Notes: generated from the letters alone by a model not told the origin. A DNA stretch of 64,000 nt from Polynucleobacter sp. AP-Ainpum-60-G11 (GCF_018688375.1 NZ_CP061318.1:1426001-1490000); one strand, 5' to 3'. Counted from the stretch's first letter, positions 9,371 to 19,834 are shown. Program-made: numbers and translations.

Positions 9371-10291
9371 TTAAATGTCGGCAAGTGCTTTAACATGCGC
9401 CACTACACTACGACCCAATGCAGAAAGGTTATAGCCGCCCTCTAAGCAGCTCACGATGCGGCCTTGAGCATATTGATTGGCAACGCCTTTAAGCTGCTTA
9501 GTGATCCAGGCATAGTCGTCTTCTACCAAGCCCATCTGCCCTAAATCATCCTCACGGTGAGCATCAAAGCCAGCAGAGATGATGATGAGCTCTGGCTCAA
9601 AATCCCTCAGACGTGGCAGCCACTGCTCTTCTACGATAGAGCGCACCACATCTCCTCGAGTGGAGGCTGGCAAGGGGACATTCACCATATTGTTTGCCCC
9701 ATCCAAACCACTATATGGATAAAACGGATGCTGAAAGAAGCTGCACATCAAAACATTAGGGTCGTTAAAAAATGCTGCTTCAGTACCATTGCCGTGATGC
9801 ACATCAAAATCGATGATGGCCACACGTTCGATACCGTATGTCTCCATCGCATAGCGCGCAGCTACTGCGACGTTATCAAAGACACAAAAGCCCATTGAAC
9901 GGGTAGGCTCTGCATGGTGGCCTGGGGGGCGAACTGCACAAAACACATTTTCGACTTCGCCTTTCATTACTGCATCAACACCCGCAATAGCAGCACCCGC
10001 TGCACGTAGAGCAGCACTCCAAGTATGGGGGTTCATGATGGTGTCACCATCGAGCATGAAGTAACCGCTGGCTGGTGAGCGCTCTTTAACAAAGGCAATG
10101 TGATCTGGACTATGGACCAACTCCAGTTGATCTTCAGTGGCCAAGGGCGCATCGAGATGGTGCAGAAAGCGATCGATGCCACTGCGGATGAGTTGATCAT
10201 TGATTGCCTGAATTCGCTCAGGGCACTCGGGATGATGGCTGCCCATCTCATGTTTTAGAAAATCTGGATGAGTTATGTATCCTGTTGTCAT
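9371..10291 (-). CDS. Histone-deacetylase-superfamily protein (AcuC/HdaH-like)
   Basis: A 306-residue Zn-dependent deacetylase-fold protein. Visible are the double His of RPPGHH (121-126), GFCVFDNVAVAARYA, the metal motif DFDVHHGNGTE (161-171), the second metal Asp in SAGFDAHREDD and the C-terminal LEGGYN loop. The family removes acetyl groups from lysines or small amines. It is the first gene of the minus-strand operon, 48 bases upstream of the acyl-CoA synthetase. Elsewhere, AcuC-type deacetylases control acyl-CoA synthetases by deacetylating their active-site lysine, which suggests the same here (inference). Confidence 0.9.
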   Translation of the reverse strand: MTTGYITHPDFLKHEMGSHHPECPERIQAINDQLIRSGIDRFLHHLDAPLATEDQLELVHSPDHIAFVKERSPASGYFMLDGDTIMNPHTWSAALRAAGAAIAGVDAVMKGEVENVFCAVRPPGHHAEPTRSMGFCVFDNVAVAARYAMETYGIERVAIIDFDVHHGNGTEAAFFNDPNVLMCSFFQHPFYPYSGLDGANNMVNVPLPASTRGDVVRSIVEEQWLPRLRDFEPELIIISAGFDAHREDDLGQMGLVEDDYAWITKQLKGVANQYAQGRIVSCLEGGYNLSALGRSVVAHVKALADI

Positions 10292-10374
10292 TACTAGAAA
10301 TCCTCGATAGTAAAACTGTAGTTTTTATAATGTAATAAAACCTGCCAAGCCCTCAAAAACCCATTTACTTATCT

Positions 10375-11643
10375 ATGAATTTTCGCGTCTCCCACCTCAC
10401 TTCAACACTATTCATAACGCTACTGCTTGGGGCCTGCTCTAGCACCCCCACTCAGCAAGTTAGCCCTACAGAGACTATCGTAAACCAGTCTGAGGATGCC
10501 GCGACAGAAGCCCGTTTTAGCCAAAATCTCAACCAGTTAATTATTCAAGTTGCCCAAATTCAGGGAATCCCTCAGTCAAGCCTTGAATCAGGCTTCTCAG
10601 ATGCTAAAACGATTCCTTCCATACGCAAATTGGTGTTACCCCCATCGGGCACCTTTAAAAAGAACTGGGTAGCCTATCGCAAGCGCTTTATAGAGCCAGT
10701 GCGCCTGAAAGCCGGCAAGGCCTTTTGGGAGCAAAACCAGGCCTTCTTGAGTAAGGTTGAGCAAGAGTCGGGGGTTCCAGCCGAAGTTATCGTCTCCATT
10801 ATTGGGATCGAAACCATTTATGGCCGCCAAACCGGCAATTTTCGGGCAAAGGATGTGCTTGCTACGCTAGCTTTCAGCTACCCAGATACGCCTAATAAAG
10901 TGAGTCGTGAACAGTTGTTTAAAGACCAGCTACAAGAACTCATCCTCATGTGCTGGACCGAAGGAGGCGGCAATTTGCCTGCCAAAAACTCTAGTCATGG
11001 ATTAAACCCTGCACGCTTTAATGCCTGCCTCAATCAAAATAGCTCCTACGCTGGCGCGATTGGCTTACCGCAGTTCATGCCAAGCAGTATTCGTAGCTTT
11101 GCAGTGGATGGTGATGGAGATGGGCGTATTGATCTCAAGCAAAGTCCTAAGGATGCAATTGCTAGTGTGGCCAACTTTATGAATAAGCATGGCTGGCAAC
11201 CTGGAATGCCGATCTACTTCCCCGTGCAAGATGGAGGCATCAGTGAAGCGAGAGACTTGGCTGATGGCGAACCTCAACTGAAATACTCCGTTCAAGAACT
11301 CATCACAAAGGGGATCTTGACCAAGGAACAGGGCGATCTTCAATCTGGTGGTGTTGAGCCACAAAGTAAGGCGCTCATTGTTGACCTCCCCTACCCCGAT
11401 AAAGATGGCAGCGATCAAATTCGTTATGCAGTTGGTTTAAATAATTTCCTGACAATAGTGCAGTACAACCGAAGTTACTTTTATGCGCAAAGTGTTGCAG
11501 AGTTTGCAGAGGCCTTGGGATATAAGAACCAAAGCGTAGTGCCCATGACAACAACTAAAGAAAAGTCAGAACTAAAGTCAGGAGCAGCAATTAAATCCAA
11601 GCCCAAGAAGGCTGCTGGCAAGAAAAAACAAAAGCAGACTTAA
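10375..11643 (+). CDS. mltB: Lytic murein transglycosylase B-type lipoprotein
   Basis: This 422-residue protein cleaves peptidoglycan glycan strands to 1,6-anhydromuramic products. It has a signal peptide with lipobox LLGAC (Cys21), the catalytic Glu146 in IIGIETIYGR, the YAGAIGLPQFMPSS substrate loop, and the Ca-binding-like DGDGDGRIDL segment before ANFMNKHGW. The last 30 residues are a Lys-rich tail beyond the usual MltB end. It is divergent from the deacetylase operon, with 83 bases between starts, and convergent with cysM. Confidence 0.92.
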   Translation: MNFRVSHLTSTLFITLLLGACSSTPTQQVSPTETIVNQSEDAATEARFSQNLNQLIIQVAQIQGIPQSSLESGFSDAKTIPSIRKLVLPPSGTFKKNWVAYRKRFIEPVRLKAGKAFWEQNQAFLSKVEQESGVPAEVIVSIIGIETIYGRQTGNFRAKDVLATLAFSYPDTPNKVSREQLFKDQLQELILMCWTEGGGNLPAKNSSHGLNPARFNACLNQNSSYAGAIGLPQFMPSSIRSFAVDGDGDGRIDLKQSPKDAIASVANFMNKHGWQPGMPIYFPVQDGGISEARDLADGEPQLKYSVQELITKGILTKEQGDLQSGGVEPQSKALIVDLPYPDKDGSDQIRYAVGLNNFLTIVQYNRSYFYAQSVAEFAEALGYKNQSVVPMTTTKEKSELKSGAAIKSKPKKAAGKKKQKQT

Positions 11644-11663
11644 TTTACCCTCGGCTGAATGTC

Positions 11664-12575
11664 TTACGCTGGAAAAACTCCAGTGGAAAGATAGCGATCA
11701 CCACGGTCGCAGACGATGAAGACAATCGTCGCATTCTCAACCTGGCGAGCGATTCGCAAGGCAACTACTAAAGCACCACCAGCTGAAATGCCGCAAAAAA
11801 TACCCTCTTCTGCAGCAAGGCGGCGGGCCATTTCTTCTGCATCCGCCTGGCTCACATACTCAATGCGATCAACCTTATCACCTTGATAAATCTTCGGCAG
11901 ATACTCTGGAGCCCATTTACGAATACCTGGAATCTGCGAACCCTCTTCGGGTTGCGCACCAATAATTTGAATATTGGGATTCATAGACTTTAGATAGGTA
12001 GAAACTCCGGTAATTGTTCCGGTAGTTCCCATCGCGGAAATGAAATGAGTTACTTGACCATCTGTATCGCGCCAGATTTCTGGACCAGTAGTCTCGATGT
12101 GGGCGCGTGGGTTATCCGGATTCGCAAATTGATCAAGCAATCTGCCGCGGCCCTCTTTCTGTAATTGCAGCGCATAGTCACGGGCAAACTCCATACCCCC
12201 AGAGGCTGCCGTCAAAATTAACTCGGCACCATAAGCAGCCATACTTTGTCGACGCTCAATGCTTTGATTCTCAGGCATTACCAAAACCATCTTGTAGCCC
12301 AACATCGCAGCAGTCATTGCCAAAGCAATGCCAGTATTACCACTGGTAGCTTCAATCAGCGTATCGCCAGGCTTGATTTCGCCACGCTCTTGTGCGCGCA
12401 GAATCATCGACAGCGCAGGCCGGTCTTTCACCGACCCCGCTGGATTATTACCCTCTAACTTTCCTAAGATCAGATTATTTTTGGAATCGTTCTCTGCGCC
12501 AGGAATGCGTTGCAAACGAACCAGGGGTGTATTACCCACGGTCTGTGAAATAGTTAAGTAAGAAGGTGTGCTCAT
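11664..12575 (-). CDS. cysM: Cysteine synthase B
   Basis: A PLP enzyme of 303 residues that makes cysteine from O-acetylserine (or O-phosphoserine) and sulfide or thiosulfate. Signatures are the N-terminal VGNTPLVRLQRIPG, the PLP Lys50 in NPAGSVKDRPAL, the EATSGNTGIALAM loop, and GTTGTITGVSTYL, the PLP-phosphate loop. The short length and RxMAA-type loop fit CysM rather than CysK. The start ATG at 12575 gives the normal N-terminus. Confidence 0.92.
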   Translation of the reverse strand: MSTPSYLTISQTVGNTPLVRLQRIPGAENDSKNNLILGKLEGNNPAGSVKDRPALSMILRAQERGEIKPGDTLIEATSGNTGIALAMTAAMLGYKMVLVMPENQSIERRQSMAAYGAELILTAASGGMEFARDYALQLQKEGRGRLLDQFANPDNPRAHIETTGPEIWRDTDGQVTHFISAMGTTGTITGVSTYLKSMNPNIQIIGAQPEEGSQIPGIRKWAPEYLPKIYQGDKVDRIEYVSQADAEEMARRLAAEEGIFCGISAGGALVVALRIARQVENATIVFIVCDRGDRYLSTGVFPA

Positions 12576-12616
12576 GAAACCATTTTAGCCATAAGCCGGA
12601 CTAGACGTAAAAGGGT

Positions 12617-13012
12617 TTAATTTCGGCGGCTTGGTTCCGCACGATCCGGATTATGGCGAGAGCTACTCTGACCGCGTGAGCCACGCCTGCTAGCCTTGGA
12701 GCCCTCTTTATTGGTCCTGCCGTGCGGCTCACGAAAAGAACTGGGTGCCTCAATAGTTAAACCGTTATCCACCATCTTTTCTACAGATCTCATACCAATG
12801 CCACGCACACGCTTTTGTAAATCATTAGCATCCTGAAAGTGCCCACCATCCAAGCGTTCGGCAATAATTGTTTTCGCTTTAGATGGTCCGATACCTTTAA
12901 TGCTTTCTAACTCAGACTGAGTTGCGGTATTGACGTTGACTGGTGAAGCAGCAGTCAATCCTGAGACAGCTACAAATACTGAAAATACTAAGGACTTTAA
13001 TAATTGATTCAT
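12617..13012 (-). CDS. ComEA-like helix-hairpin-helix DNA-binding protein
   Basis: This 131-residue protein has a signal peptide (cut after about residue 22) and a ComEA domain: VNVNTATQSELESIKGIG, then two helix-hairpin-helix units ending GIGMRSVEKM. Such proteins bind incoming DNA in the periplasm during natural transformation. The last 45 residues form an unusual Arg/Ser/His-rich basic tail. It follows hldD on the same strand but is separated by a terminator (13032-13064), so it should have its own promoter. A role in DNA uptake is family knowledge and is not shown here. Confidence 0.85.
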   Translation of the reverse strand: MNQLLKSLVFSVFVAVSGLTAASPVNVNTATQSELESIKGIGPSKAKTIIAERLDGGHFQDANDLQKRVRGIGMRSVEKMVDNGLTIEAPSSFREPHGRTNKEGSKASRRGSRGQSSSRHNPDRAEPSRRN

Positions 13013-13031
13013 TTAATCTCCATCGGTTAAT

Positions 13032-13064
13032 AAAAAATCCACTTACACGAAGTGCAAGTGGATT
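13032..13064 (-). terminator. Intrinsic terminator after hldD
   Basis: On the minus strand a stem of AATCCACTT with AAGTGGATT and an 11-base loop runs into six T residues. It lies 46 bases past the hldD stop and before the ComEA-like gene. Confidence 0.85.
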
Positions 13065-13109
13065 AGTTACAACGAATGGAGATTCAGTCGGTTGACTGTT
13101 TTTAACTGC

Positions 13110-14129
13110 CTATAGTGGGCTTGCCAAGAAATCAGCATTGGCCGATAGCCACTCGATATACCTTCCTACACCCTGCTCAACAGTTAGGAAGGGTTCTGTA
13201 TATCCAGCAGCTCTTAGCTTAGTCAAATCAGCTTGTGTGAAACACTGGTATTTGCCTTTGAGCGCGTCCGGAAATGGGATGTATTCAATCGCCTTTTCTT
13301 TGACCAACTCTTCCAAGCTAGCAGGGTTGGCATTATCGATTTTGCGCATGGCATTGGCTAACGCATGAGCAACGTCATTGAATGGCTGCGCGCGACCACT
13401 ACCGAGATTGAAGATGCCGCTGATTTCTGGATGATCCAAGAAAAAGAGGTTCACCTTCACTACATCTTCTACCGAGACAAAGTCACGACTTTGTTCGCCA
13501 GCGCCATAACCACCATATTCACCAAAAAGCTTTACCTTGCCATTAGCTTTGTATTGATGATACTGATGAAAGGCTACCGAGGCCATGCGACCTTTGTGGG
13601 ATTCACGTGGGCCATAGACATTGAAGTACCTAAATCCAACCACTTGAGCGGCATTGGATTTTTCAGCAAAGCGCTTACGCATTACTTGGTCAAATAAGAA
13701 CTTCGAATAACCGTAAATATTTAATGGCTTCTCATGCTCGCGGCTTTCTACAAAAACATCAGATCCACCGTAAGTTGCTGCAGATGAAGCATAGAGTAAC
13801 TGCACTTTTTGTTCTGTACAGATATCAAGCAAGTCCATGGTGTAGCGAAAATTATTCGCCATCATGAAGATGCCATCCGTCTCCATCGTATCGGAGCACG
13901 CCCCTTCATGAAACACTGCCCTTACCTTACCAAAGCGACCGCTTCTAAATGCCTTCAGAAATTCGTCTTTATCAAGATAATCAATGATATCTAAGTCCGC
14001 AAGATTGCGATACTTATCAGCGGGACGTAAATCATCGACCGCAATAATATTTTTCTCGCCTCGTGCATTGAGCGCCTGAACAATATTGGCGCCAATAAAC
14101 CCAGCGGCGCCGGTTACGATAATGGTCAT
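13110..14129 (-). CDS. hldD: ADP-L-glycero-D-manno-heptose 6-epimerase
   Basis: HldD (RfaD) makes the last step of ADP-L-heptose supply for the LPS inner core. The 339-residue SDR protein has the NADP site [12 protein letters not shown] at 6-17, the substrate loop HEGACSDT, the catalytic Y139-x3-K143 pair (YGYSK), and the family segment [18 protein letters not shown]. Its ATG overlaps the stop of the heptose kinase gene by 4 bases, so the two are translationally coupled. Confidence 0.97.
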   Translation of the reverse strand: MTIIVTGAAGFIGANIVQALNARGEKNIIAVDDLRPADKYRNLADLDIIDYLDKDEFLKAFRSGRFGKVRAVFHEGACSDTMETDGIFMMANNFRYTMDLLDICTEQKVQLLYASSAATYGGSDVFVESREHEKPLNIYGYSKFLFDQVMRKRFAEKSNAAQVVGFRYFNVYGPRESHKGRMASVAFHQYHQYKANGKVKLFGEYGGYGAGEQSRDFVSVEDVVKVNLFFLDHPEISGIFNLGSGRAQPFNDVAHALANAMRKIDNANPASLEELVKEKAIEYIPFPDALKGKYQCFTQADLTKLRAAGYTEPFLTVEQGVGRYIEWLSANADFLASPL

Positions 14130-15055
14130 TGCAATTCCTCTGAAGTAACGGTAGCCGTTCCTAACTTGCCTACCACTATGCCACCCGCACGATTAGCTAA
14201 GGCCATCGCTCTTTCAAGTGGCCAACCTGCTGCCAATGCCACAGCGAGCGTTCCAATAACCGTATCACCCGCACCAGATACATCAAACACTTCACGTGCC
14301 TGTGCTTTAACGTGGCTGACACCCGCCTCAGTAAATAAACTCATTCCCTCTTCTGAGCGGGTCAGTAATAAGGCTTCAAGGTTTAATGATTTTCTGAGAT
14401 CCTGCGCTCTCATTGTGAGATCTTCTTCGCTAGTCCACTGACCAACTACCTGACGTAATTCACTGCGGTTAGGTGTGAGCACGGTAGCACCGCGATATTT
14501 AGCGTAGTCATCACCCTTAGGGTCGACTAGGATCATTTTCTTTTGAGCGTGCGCCTGTTCAATCATCATGGCAACCTGTCCTAATGCGCCTTTGCCGTAA
14601 TCAGACAAAATCACCACATCAGCATCACCCACCAGCTTCTCATAGCGCTCTAGCTTATGTGCCAAAGCAGCCTCACTAGGAGCCTCTTCAAAGTCCAAAC
14701 GTATCAATTGCTGCTGTCTTGCGATGACTCGCAACTTCACAGTAGTCGGAACTTTGCTGTCGATTTCAAGCTGGCTATCAACACCGCTTGATTTCAACAG
14801 GTCTGTGACGCGACGTCCAGGCTCATCGTCTCCAATCACGCCTAAGATCGTCGTCTTTGCACCTAGGGCTGCAACGTTACGAGCCACGTTAGCGGCACCA
14901 CCTAAACGCTCATCAATCTTGCCTACTTGAACTACTGGCACCGGGGCCTCAGGAGAGATTCGACTTGTATCACCAAACCAATAGCGATCAAGCATGACAT
15001 CACCCACCACTAATAAGCGGGCTTTAGAAAATTGTTCTCGGTTGGCTTTTTCCAC
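14126..15055 (-). CDS. rfaE1: D-glycero-beta-D-manno-heptose-7-phosphate kinase (single-domain HldA/RfaE1 type)
   Basis: A 309-residue PfkB/ribokinase-fold kinase that phosphorylates heptose-7-phosphate at C1. It shows [38 protein letters not shown], and the anion-hole/catalytic motif [14 protein letters not shown]. The cytidylyltransferase half found in E. coli HldE is absent, as in other betaproteobacteria where it is a separate gene. The start is a GTG at 15055 with no strong Shine-Dalgarno, so the exact N-terminus is less sure. Confidence 0.94.
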   Translation of the reverse strand: MEKANREQFSKARLLVVGDVMLDRYWFGDTSRISPEAPVPVVQVGKIDERLGGAANVARNVAALGAKTTILGVIGDDEPGRRVTDLLKSSGVDSQLEIDSKVPTTVKLRVIARQQQLIRLDFEEAPSEAALAHKLERYEKLVGDADVVILSDYGKGALGQVAMMIEQAHAQKKMILVDPKGDDYAKYRGATVLTPNRSELRQVVGQWTSEEDLTMRAQDLRKSLNLEALLLTRSEEGMSLFTEAGVSHVKAQAREVFDVSGAGDTVIGTLAVALAAGWPLERAMALANRAGGIVVGKLGTATVTSEELQ

Positions 15056-15105
15056 GATGTAACTAATCTCTCTAATCTATCTAATCGATTCTTTTGTAGT
15101 GCTAA

Positions 15106-16470
15106 TTAATTATGACGACCAATACCTCGGTACTCAATGCCTAATTCTTGCATAGCTTGTGGCTCATACAGATTACGGCCATCAAAGATGACAGGGTTCT
15201 TAAGTTTAGCTTTAAGGAGATCAAAATCCGGACTGCGGAAGGCTTTCCACTCGGTCACAATCACCAAGGCATCCGCATCTTGGGTGGCTGCCATGGGGTC
15301 ATCCACCAAAGTCACTTGTTTAAGGCCTTCTGGGTTACCTTTGAAGTCCACCTCAAGGCAATGCTTAGTTTCTGGCATGGCTACTGGGTCGTGGGCTACG
15401 ATCTGAGCACCGCGTTTAACCAACTCTTGGATAATGACTCGACTTGGCGCTTCGCGCATGTCGTCGGTGTTCGGCTTAAATGCTAAACCCCACATGGCAA
15501 ACTTCTTACCCTTAAGATCAGCACCAAAACGTTTTTCGATCTTCTCTACGAGAATGTACTTTTGGGCTTCGTTCACCGCTTCGACCGCATCTAGAATCTT
15601 AAGATCGCGACCATACTCAGTCGCAGTCTTTGATAGAGCTGAAACGTCTTTTGGAAAGCAAGAACCGCCATAGCCAGTACCGGAATACAAAAATCCATAA
15701 CCAATGCGGGAATCAGAGCCAATACCTTGGCGCACAGCTTCAATATCCGCTCCGACCAAGTCAGCCAGGTTAGCTAACTCGTTCATAAAAGAGATGCGGG
15801 TGGCTAACATGGCATTAGCTGCGTATTTAGTAAGCTCAGCACTCTTCACATCCATGTAATAGGTACGCTCATGATGACGATTAAATGGGGCGTAGAGTTT
15901 GCGCATTTGCTCTTTAGCACGCAAGCCAGCTGGGGTATTTTGTGTACCAATCACAATGCGGTCTGGGCGCATAAAGTCTTCTACTGCCGCGCCTTCTTTA
16001 AGGAACTCAGGGTTGGAAACTACGGAGCATAACTCCGGTGAGAGGCCACGCTTTTCCAATTCTTCAGTAATTGCAGCAGAAACCTTATCGGCGGTTCCCA
16101 CTGGAACAGTTGACTTATCGACGATCACTTTAGGGGTAGTCATATGACGACCAATATTGCGAGCTGCAGCAACCACGTACTGAAGATCAGCCGAGCCATC
16201 TTCGTCAGGAGGGGTGCCAACTGCAATGAACTGAATATCGCCATGGGCAACAGAAGCAGCAATATCAGTAGAGAACTGCAAACGGCCCGCAGCGCGATTG
16301 CGCTCAATCATCTCTTTGAGACCTGGTTCATAAATGGGTACGCCACCAGAATTGAGAATCTCAATCTTCTTAGGATCGACGTCTACACAAAAGATGTTAT
16401 TACCCTGCTCTGCGAGGCAAGCGCCTGTAACAAGACCAACGTAACCGCTGCCGATGATGGTGACTTTCAA
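15106..16470 (-). CDS. ugd: UDP-glucose 6-dehydrogenase
   Basis: This 454-residue enzyme oxidises UDP-glucose to UDP-glucuronate, a precursor for capsule, exopolysaccharide or lipid A modification. It has the NAD site [17 protein letters not shown] at the N-terminus, the DKSTVPVGT loop, the catalytic Cys271 in [14 protein letters not shown], and the C-terminal [14 protein letters not shown]. The start is TTG at 16470, supported by GGAG 5-6 bases upstream and by the exact family N-terminus MKVTIIG. It lies 21 bases after lapB in the same direction. Confidence 0.96.
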   Translation of the reverse strand: MKVTIIGSGYVGLVTGACLAEQGNNIFCVDVDPKKIEILNSGGVPIYEPGLKEMIERNRAAGRLQFSTDIAASVAHGDIQFIAVGTPPDEDGSADLQYVVAAARNIGRHMTTPKVIVDKSTVPVGTADKVSAAITEELEKRGLSPELCSVVSNPEFLKEGAAVEDFMRPDRIVIGTQNTPAGLRAKEQMRKLYAPFNRHHERTYYMDVKSAELTKYAANAMLATRISFMNELANLADLVGADIEAVRQGIGSDSRIGYGFLYSGTGYGGSCFPKDVSALSKTATEYGRDLKILDAVEAVNEAQKYILVEKIEKRFGADLKGKKFAMWGLAFKPNTDDMREAPSRVIIQELVKRGAQIVAHDPVAMPETKHCLEVDFKGNPEGLKQVTLVDDPMAATQDADALVIVTEWKAFRSPDFDLLKAKLKNPVIFDGRNLYEPQAMQELGIEYRGIGRHN

Positions 16471-16491
16471 GATATCTCCAAGTGATTCAGA

Positions 16492-17703
16492 TTACATTGA
16501 AGGTCCGCTAGGAACGGATCCTTCACTACGTCTTGGGGAGTATGCCTCCCAATGATTACAACCAGGACATTGCCAATAAAAGCGTCTTGCCCGGAAACCA
16601 CAGTTGCCACAGGTATAGCGGGCCAAACGGGTCGTGAGCTGCTTCAATAAACTGAGTGTTGCCTGTAAATCCGATACCCGCTCTGGTGTACCGTTACTTT
16701 CCGCCAAAGCCAAACGGGTCTCCGCTAATTTCGATAACGCACTCAAGCTTGGTGAATGCTGCATCACCTCAACGAGCATCACTTCGGCAGCTTGTGCCCC
16801 ACGAATTTGAGTCATGTGCTTTTGAACAATATCGAGCAACTCACCAGAAGCTTGGATATTTAATAACTCACAGAGCGCGCTTAATCCTTCATCCGCTTTA
16901 TTTAGGGCAGTGTGTGCTGCCATCCAACGATCCGCAAGCAAATGCATATAGGCAGGATGTGTCTTAGCAATCACAGCCCATACTTCTATAGCTTGAGCCG
17001 GACGATCCATTGCAATTAGATAGTCACCTTGCAAAATCAGAGCACGTGCATGATGCGGAACGGCTTGCAAGGCCAATTGAACTGATTGCTCAACTTCTGG
17101 CAAATCTTTGCGACGCAGTGCCTCTTGGCCAATCTCACAATGAAACTGTGCAATCTCAGTGTGGTGGGATTTTCCTTGCAAGCCCTCAAGCTCACTAGCC
17201 GCAATGATGGCTTTTTTCCAGTCCCGCTCGATCTGATACATCTCGAGGAGGCTCTCTTTTGCAGGTGCCGCAAATTTGCCATCACCCACACGATTTAATG
17301 AGGCTTCAGCACGATCCAATAAACCGGCACGTAAAAAGTCGCGACCTAATTCATAAGCAGCATGATCTCGATCGCGCGGCTTTAAGTCGTCACGATTAGC
17401 CAAGTGCTGGTGAACTCGAATGGCTCGCTCAGTCTCACCACGTCGACGGAATAAATTGCCCAAAGCAAAATGGAGCTCAATAGTTTCAGGATCGAGTTGA
17501 GCAATCTTGACCAAGGTTTCAATCGCTTGATCTGGCTGCTCATTTAACAACAGGCTTAGGCCTTTGAAAGTGGAGCGTTGCTGACGCATCCGCTCGCGCT
17601 CATCCATACGATTCTCAAGACGCAAATCCCAGCGCGAAGCCAACCAACCAATACCAAACATGACTGGAAGTAACAATAGCCAGGAGGTTGCGATCTGAAT
17701 CAT
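16492..17703 (-). CDS. lapB: LPS assembly protein LapB (YciM)
   Basis: A 403-residue inner-membrane-anchored TPR protein: one N-terminal helix (residues about 5-20), a run of TPR repeats (for example ETIELHFALGNLFRRRGETERA) and a C-terminal rubredoxin-like metal site with two CxxC pairs (CGNC, CPGC). LapB steers FtsH proteolysis of LpxC and so sets LPS output, which fits the heptose and ugd genes downstream. The usual partner gene lapA is absent between ihfB and lapB. Confidence 0.93.
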   Translation of the reverse strand: MIQIATSWLLLLPVMFGIGWLASRWDLRLENRMDERERMRQQRSTFKGLSLLLNEQPDQAIETLVKIAQLDPETIELHFALGNLFRRRGETERAIRVHQHLANRDDLKPRDRDHAAYELGRDFLRAGLLDRAEASLNRVGDGKFAAPAKESLLEMYQIERDWKKAIIAASELEGLQGKSHHTEIAQFHCEIGQEALRRKDLPEVEQSVQLALQAVPHHARALILQGDYLIAMDRPAQAIEVWAVIAKTHPAYMHLLADRWMAAHTALNKADEGLSALCELLNIQASGELLDIVQKHMTQIRGAQAAEVMLVEVMQHSPSLSALSKLAETRLALAESNGTPERVSDLQATLSLLKQLTTRLARYTCGNCGFRARRFYWQCPGCNHWEAYSPRRSEGSVPSGPSM

Positions 17704-17721
17704 GCTGTGCAGAACTTAAAT

Positions 17722-17744
17722 AAAAAAATGGTCCGAATGGACCA
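17722..17744 (-). terminator. Intrinsic terminator between ihfB and lapB
   Basis: On the minus strand TGGTCC pairs with GGACCA around a 4-base loop and is followed by seven T residues. It fills most of the 60-base gap, leaving only about 20 bases before the lapB start. Confidence 0.75.
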
Positions 17745-17763
17745 CTGGATATGCGCTATCTGA

Positions 17764-18108
17764 CTAGGCACCAGAACCCTCTTTAGGGCTCACTTGCTTC
17801 AGAGGCTTATAGTCAACGCGCTCACGTAATTCTTTACCAGGCTTGAAGTGGGGCACCCGTTTTTCTGGGATCAATACTTTTTCACCAGATTTTGGGTTGC
17901 GACCAGTACGCGCAGGACGATGATGCAAAACAAAGCTACCAACACCACGCAACTCAATACGCTTACCTTCGGCTAAAGCGTGAGTCATGGTGTCTAGCAA
18001 TGTTTTTACTGCTAACTCCACATCTCTTGGCAGTAGCTGGGGAAACTGTTCCGCCAAGCTCTCCACGAGTTCGGACCGAGTAATTGCTTGTTGCTCTTGA
18101 TCTGACAT
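17764..18108 (-). CDS. ihfB: Integration host factor beta subunit
   Basis: This 114-residue HU/IHF-family DNA-bending protein has [17 protein letters not shown] at the N-terminus, the IHF-beta [18 protein letters not shown] turn, and the [13 protein letters not shown]-intercalating arm with its proline. The position next to rpsA and the sequence favour IHF-beta over HU. It has a C-terminal extension of about 20 residues past the E. coli end. A terminator separates it from rpsA upstream and another from lapB downstream. Confidence 0.95.
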   Translation of the reverse strand: MSDQEQQAITRSELVESLAEQFPQLLPRDVELAVKTLLDTMTHALAEGKRIELRGVGSFVLHHRPARTGRNPKSGEKVLIPEKRVPHFKPGKELRERVDYKPLKQVSPKEGSGA

Positions 18109-18119
18109 GATCTATCAAT

Positions 18120-18152
18120 AAAAAACCGCCGCTCTCCTAGTGGAAAGCGGCG
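18120..18152 (-). terminator. Intrinsic terminator of rpsA
   Basis: On the minus strand a 7-bp CGCCGCT/AGCGGCG stem with a 12-base loop is followed by GTTTTTTATT, just past the rpsA stop. Confidence 0.85.
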
Positions 18153-18160
18153 ATATTGAT

Positions 18161-19834
18161 TTAGCCTTGATTGTCCAACTTAGCTTTTAACAAAGCACCC
18201 AAGTTGGTTGTGCCGGACTGCGCATCACCTTGGAGCTTGCTCATAGCGTCTTGTTGGTCAGAGCTGTCTTTAGCTTTGATTGAAAGATTGATTGCACGAG
18301 ACTTGCGATCAATGTTGATGATCATTGCAGTCACAGTGTCACCTTCTTTCAATACATTGCGTGCATCTTCAACGCGATCTGTTGAGATCTCAGAAGCACG
18401 TAAGTAAGCTTCAACTTCATCAGCCAAGTGAATAGTTGCACCCTTAGCATCAACAGCCTTCACAGTACCAGTTACAAGGCTACCCTTGTCGCTTACGGAT
18501 GTGTAGTTATTGAATGGGTCACCAGACAATTGCTTGATACCAAGAGAGATACGCTCTTTCTCAACATCAATGGCCAATACAGTAGCTTCAACTTCGTCGC
18601 CTTTTTTGTATTTCTTAACAGCTTCTTCCCCTGGCTCATTCCATGAGAGGTCTGAGAGGTGAACCAAACCATCGATACCGCCAGGCAAACCAATGAACAC
18701 ACCAAAGTCAGTAATAGACTTGATTGCGCCAGTCAGCTTGTCGCCTTTTTGTTGGCCACGTGAGAACTCTTCCCATGGATTCGCTTTGCACTGCTTGATG
18801 CCCAAGCTAATACGACGCTTGTCTTCATCAATATCCAGAACCATGACTTCAACTTCGGTTCCTAATGCAGTAGCTTTGCTTGGAGCAACGTTCTTGTTAG
18901 TCCAGTCCATTTCAGAAACGTGTACCAAACCTTCGATACCAGATTCGATTTCTACGAACGCGCCGTAATCAGTCAGGTTGGTTACCTTACCGAATAAACG
19001 AGTGTTTGGTGGGTAACGACGAGCGATACCAACCCATGGATCATCACCAAGTTGTTTCACACCGAGTGAAACACGGTTCTTCTCTTGATCGAACTTCAAA
19101 ATCTTCGCGGTAACTTCTTGACCAACAGTCAACATCTCGCTTGGGTGACGCACACGACGCCATGCCAAATCGGTAATGTGCAAGAGGCCATCGATACCAC
19201 CGAGGTCCACGAATGCGCCGTAGTCTGTGATGTTCTTCACGATACCTTGAACAACGCTACCTTCTTTGAGGTTAGACATCAACTTCGCGCGCTCTTCACC
19301 TTGGCTAGCTTCAACAACTGCACGACGTGACAACACTACGTTGTTACGCTTACGGTCAAGCTTGATAACCTTGAACTCCATCGTCTTACCTTCGTAAGGG
19401 CTGGTGTCTTTGATTGGGCGTGTATCAACGAGTGATCCAGGCAAGAATGCGCGGATACCGTTAACCATGACTGTCAAGCCGCCTTTAACCTTACCAGTAA
19501 CAGTACCGGTAACGATCTCAGCTTGCTCGAGAGCTTTTTCCAAGTTCATCCATGATGCCAAGCGCTTAGCTTTGTCACGGGAAAGGATTGTGTCGCCATA
19601 GCCGTTCTCAAGAGCGTCAATAGCAACAGAAACGAAATCGCCAGGAGCTACTTCAATCTCGCCAGCGTCGTTATGGAATTCTTCAACAGGAATAAACGCT
19701 TCGGATTTCAATCCAGCGTTAACAACGACGAAGTTATGGTCGATGCGAAGTACTTCAGCCGAAATAACTTGGCCGGTCTTCATATTCGATCGGGTTAATG
19801 ATTCTTCAAATAGCTCTGCAAATGATTCAGACAT
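18161..19834 (-). CDS. rpsA: 30S ribosomal protein S1
   Basis: A 557-residue protein with six S1 RNA-binding repeats; the central repeats show [41 protein letters not shown] and [22 protein letters not shown]1 recruits mRNAs to the 30S subunit. The length matches the six-repeat proteobacterial form. The 133-base leader before cmk has no clear terminator, so it may hold an S1-regulated leader and promoter (inference from E. coli). Confidence 0.98.
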   Translation of the reverse strand: MSESFAELFEESLTRSNMKTGQVISAEVLRIDHNFVVVNAGLKSEAFIPVEEFHNDAGEIEVAPGDFVSVAIDALENGYGDTILSRDKAKRLASWMNLEKALEQAEIVTGTVTGKVKGGLTVMVNGIRAFLPGSLVDTRPIKDTSPYEGKTMEFKVIKLDRKRNNVVLSRRAVVEASQGEERAKLMSNLKEGSVVQGIVKNITDYGAFVDLGGIDGLLHITDLAWRRVRHPSEMLTVGQEVTAKILKFDQEKNRVSLGVKQLGDDPWVGIARRYPPNTRLFGKVTNLTDYGAFVEIESGIEGLVHVSEMDWTNKNVAPSKATALGTEVEVMVLDIDEDKRRISLGIKQCKANPWEEFSRGQQKGDKLTGAIKSITDFGVFIGLPGGIDGLVHLSDLSWNEPGEEAVKKYKKGDEVEATVLAIDVEKERISLGIKQLSGDPFNNYTSVSDKGSLVTGTVKAVDAKGATIHLADEVEAYLRASEISTDRVEDARNVLKEGDTVTAMIINIDRKSRAINLSIKAKDSSDQQDAMSKLQGDAQSGTTNLGALLKAKLDNQG

